DNA from: JAGOFO01 sp964522105
GTDB taxonomy: Bacteria > Myxococcota_A > UBA9042 > DTJE01
DNA length: 64,000 bases
Assembly (NCBI GenBank): GCA_964522105.1
Contig: CAZFVA010000006.1
Coordinates: 69,613-133,612 of the forward strand
Direction: 5' to 3'
Both the position numbers and the translations under genes were made by a program. Shown here in pieces: positions 62,434 to 64,000 of this stretch; positions within the stretch are counted from its first letter, which is position 1, and every line of letters begins with the position of its first letter. The notes under the pieces were generated by a model. That model was not told the origin of the DNA, ran no database searches, and worked only from the letters and a program-made list of their open reading frames with translations.

Positions 62434-64000
62434 ACGCAATCATTGAAACGCCAGGCATTGAAGTCTTCAATATAATAAAGGAATCAGGTATCGCTCTGTC
62501 TGACGATATCACGTCACTGTATGTGTCGGCGTTGTCGCATGATGGCGTAACTTTGACTGACTGCATGACATGTCGTGACATCCTGCGGCTTTCAAAAGCG
62601 GGTGTTGAAAGTAACCGTGCCGTTCATGCGTTGCTGCTTCTGCTGTTTGCCGTAAGGAATAAGGGCAGTCTGTGTCTGCCGCTTGACCCGGATATTCTTG
62701 AAACTGAAATTAAAGAGCTGTTTCGTGCATATGACGATGTTGACGGACTGATGGCGGCCGTGATTGCTTTGTCCGCTCCTGAACAGCTTCAGGCTGAACC
62801 AGCGTTCAGCCTGGCGAAGGGGCCCGTTTTTTGTAACGGCACAAGCCTCTATTTTGACCGCTATTTCCGTCATGAGTCAGCCCTTAAGTCGCACATAAAC
62901 GGTTTGCTGGCGGCCAGACCCTCGCCACTTTTCAACTCGCCGTCTGACCTGTGCAGCATCATCGAACGGGCCTCTTCTGCCGGAATCGGTGAACAGCGGC
63001 GCGATCTTAATGATGAACAAAAACTGGCGCTTATGCTGGTGCTTAAGAACCGGTTTACGGTTGTTTCAGGCGGTCCTGGTACGGGAAAAACAAGGCTTCT
63101 GGCGTCGCTTCTAAGGGCTTTGATTCACGCTGGACTGCATCGGGAAGACATCCTGTTGATTGCGCCGACCGGCCGGGCCGGAAAGCGAATGGGCGAGTCT
63201 GTTGCGCAGGCTTTGAAGGAAGCGGTCGGTTTTGAAGATCCAGCAGTTCTTTCCAGTCTTGCCGGCATTACAGGCTCGACGATTCACAGTGCGCTTGGAA
63301 GCAATCCTCAGAAGCAGTCCTTCGTTTTCCGGCAGTCCAACCGTCTTCCCCACCGCGTAATCGTGTGTGACGAAGTCTCGATGGTTGACGTCATCATGAT
63401 GGATGCGCTTCTGGAAGCCATCGATGATGATGCGCGGGTAGTGTTTCTGGGCGACAGGCATCAGCTTCCTTCTGTCGAGGCCGGATCTGTTCTGGGTGAG
63501 CTTGTTCCTGCCATCGCTATTCCGGAGTTCAGTGCAGAAGTTATGGATTTAATTGCGAAAGTTGGAATTCAGCCAGCCGGGGTATGTCAGGGGACAGGAC
63601 CGATGGCCGACCGGGTTGTCATGCTGTCCAGATCGTACCGTTCCAAGGGCGACGTCCTTGCGCGTGCAGGGGCTGTCAACGCCGGGAACTGTGATGCCTT
63701 TGCCCGCATGCCGTCGGTTTCTGATGGCGGATCCGGTTTGTCAACGGTGGGGTTGGATTGGGGTGATTGCGCGGCTTTGTGTCGCCGTGTCGAGCCTGCA
63801 TCTATCGGTCCCGACAGTATGCTGCCGGTGTTGCGTTCCTGGGTTTCCTGGCTGTTCGGCGGCTTTGTGCGCTCCCACGGACTTACTGACGTTGCGGCCG
63901 TTACGAAGGCTGTCAAGGAAATTGCGGCCTTCGAAGTTGGTGTTGAACTTACTGAAAATCAACAAGAATGGCTGGCAAGGCTGTTTGCGACCTTGAAGCG
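62430..64000 (+). CDS. recD: Exodeoxyribonuclease V alpha subunit RecD (partial, 3' end outside window)
   Basis: RecD is the 5'-3' helicase motor of RecBCD. The visible 523 residues include an N-terminal helical domain (about 1-185). The motor begins with DLNDEQKLALML and Walker A VVSGGPGTGKTRLLASLL (about 211-228), followed by APTGRAGKRMGES (motif Ia), STIHSALG, Walker B VIVCDEVSMVDVIMMD, and FLGDRHQLPSVEAGSV (motif III). The frame is open at the window end, so C-terminal motifs are not seen. Its start overlaps recB by four bases, completing a recC-recB-recD operon. Unlike E. coli, no ptrA lies between recC and recB. Confidence 0.95.
   Translation, partial: MNAIIETPGIEVFNIIKESGIALSDDITSLYVSALSHDGVTLTDCMTCRDILRLSKAGVESNRAVHALLLLLFAVRNKGSLCLPLDPDILETEIKELFRAYDDVDGLMAAVIALSAPEQLQAEPAFSLAKGPVFCNGTSLYFDRYFRHESALKSHINGLLAARPSPLFNSPSDLCSIIERASSAGIGEQRRDLNDEQKLALMLVLKNRFTVVSGGPGTGKTRLLASLLRALIHAGLHREDILLIAPTGRAGKRMGESVAQALKEAVGFEDPAVLSSLAGITGSTIHSALGSNPQKQSFVFRQSNRLPHRVIVCDEVSMVDVIMMDALLEAIDDDARVVFLGDRHQLPSVEAGSVLGELVPAIAIPEFSAEVMDLIAKVGIQPAGVCQGTGPMADRVVMLSRSYRSKGDVLARAGAVNAGNCDAFARMPSVSDGGSGLSTVGLDWGDCAALCRRVEPASIGPDSMLPVLRSWVSWLFGGFVRSHGLTDVAAVTKAVKEIAAFEVGVELTENQQEWLARLFATLK

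Overview
The window looks like a draft scaffold from a free-living Gram-negative bacterium of the deltaproteobacterial grade (Myxococcota/Bradymonadota-like). This placement is an inference from gene content, not from a marker-gene tree. The supporting signs are many outer-membrane-type lipoproteins with a lipobox followed by an Asp/Thr/Val-rich tether, cysteine-rich repeat proteins, MopE-like and FGE-like domains, a RecBCD nuclease and a moderately high G+C content. TTG is used repeatedly as a start codon (carA, prfC, nuoN and probably nuoB). Candidate sigma70-type promoters (TTGNNN, 17-18 nt, TANNNT) can be read upstream of many genes. No rRNA, tRNA, CRISPR array, insertion sequence or prophage was seen.

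Layout. 1-3440: carA-carB (pyrimidine/arginine precursor synthesis), carB cut by the window edge. 3590-9483: a secreted alpha/beta hydrolase lipoprotein and two other lipoproteins (FGE-like; MopE/Gly-rich). 9618-14157: delta-1-pyrroline-5-carboxylate dehydrogenase, a periplasmic TPR protein, release factor 3 (interrupted by a real assembly gap) and a mazEF toxin-antitoxin pair. 14173-21629: a DUF1566-type lipoprotein, a DUF47-PiT phosphate uptake operon with Pho-box-like repeats, a methyltransferase, an SRPBCC protein, tyrS, and a CcdA-thioredoxin fusion. 21648-26017: a very large Cys-rich lipoprotein, split on paper by an artefactual gap. 26568-30949: pgsB-pgsC-pgsW poly-gamma-glutamate genes and a YtcJ-like amidohydrolase. 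30981-42239: a geranylgeranyl-reductase-like flavoprotein, a 5'-nucleotidase lipoprotein, a GT-C-like membrane protein, an 11-repeat Cys-rich FGE-like lipoprotein, a ZIP metal transporter and an EF-hand membrane protein. 42368-43372: a small toxin-antitoxin patch. 43436-53775: an 11-gene complex I operon, nuoABCDHIJKLMN, without nuoE/F/G. 54088-54765: a DedA protein. 54993-64000: recC-recB-recD, recD cut by the window edge.

Three 100-N runs are present. Those at 22764 and 57841 are flanked by identical 55-bp copies. Deleting the Ns and one copy restores a single open frame in both genes, so these are scaffolding artefacts. The one at 12784 in prfC is a true gap missing roughly 290 codons.

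No wholly new system can be proven from the sequence. The best candidates for a second look are the N-module-less complex I, the family of Asp-tethered Cys-rich/FGE-like lipoproteins whose FGE domains lack the catalytic cysteines, the EF-hand membrane protein, the pgsBCW cluster without a neighbouring pgsA, and the repeat-based phosphate operator.
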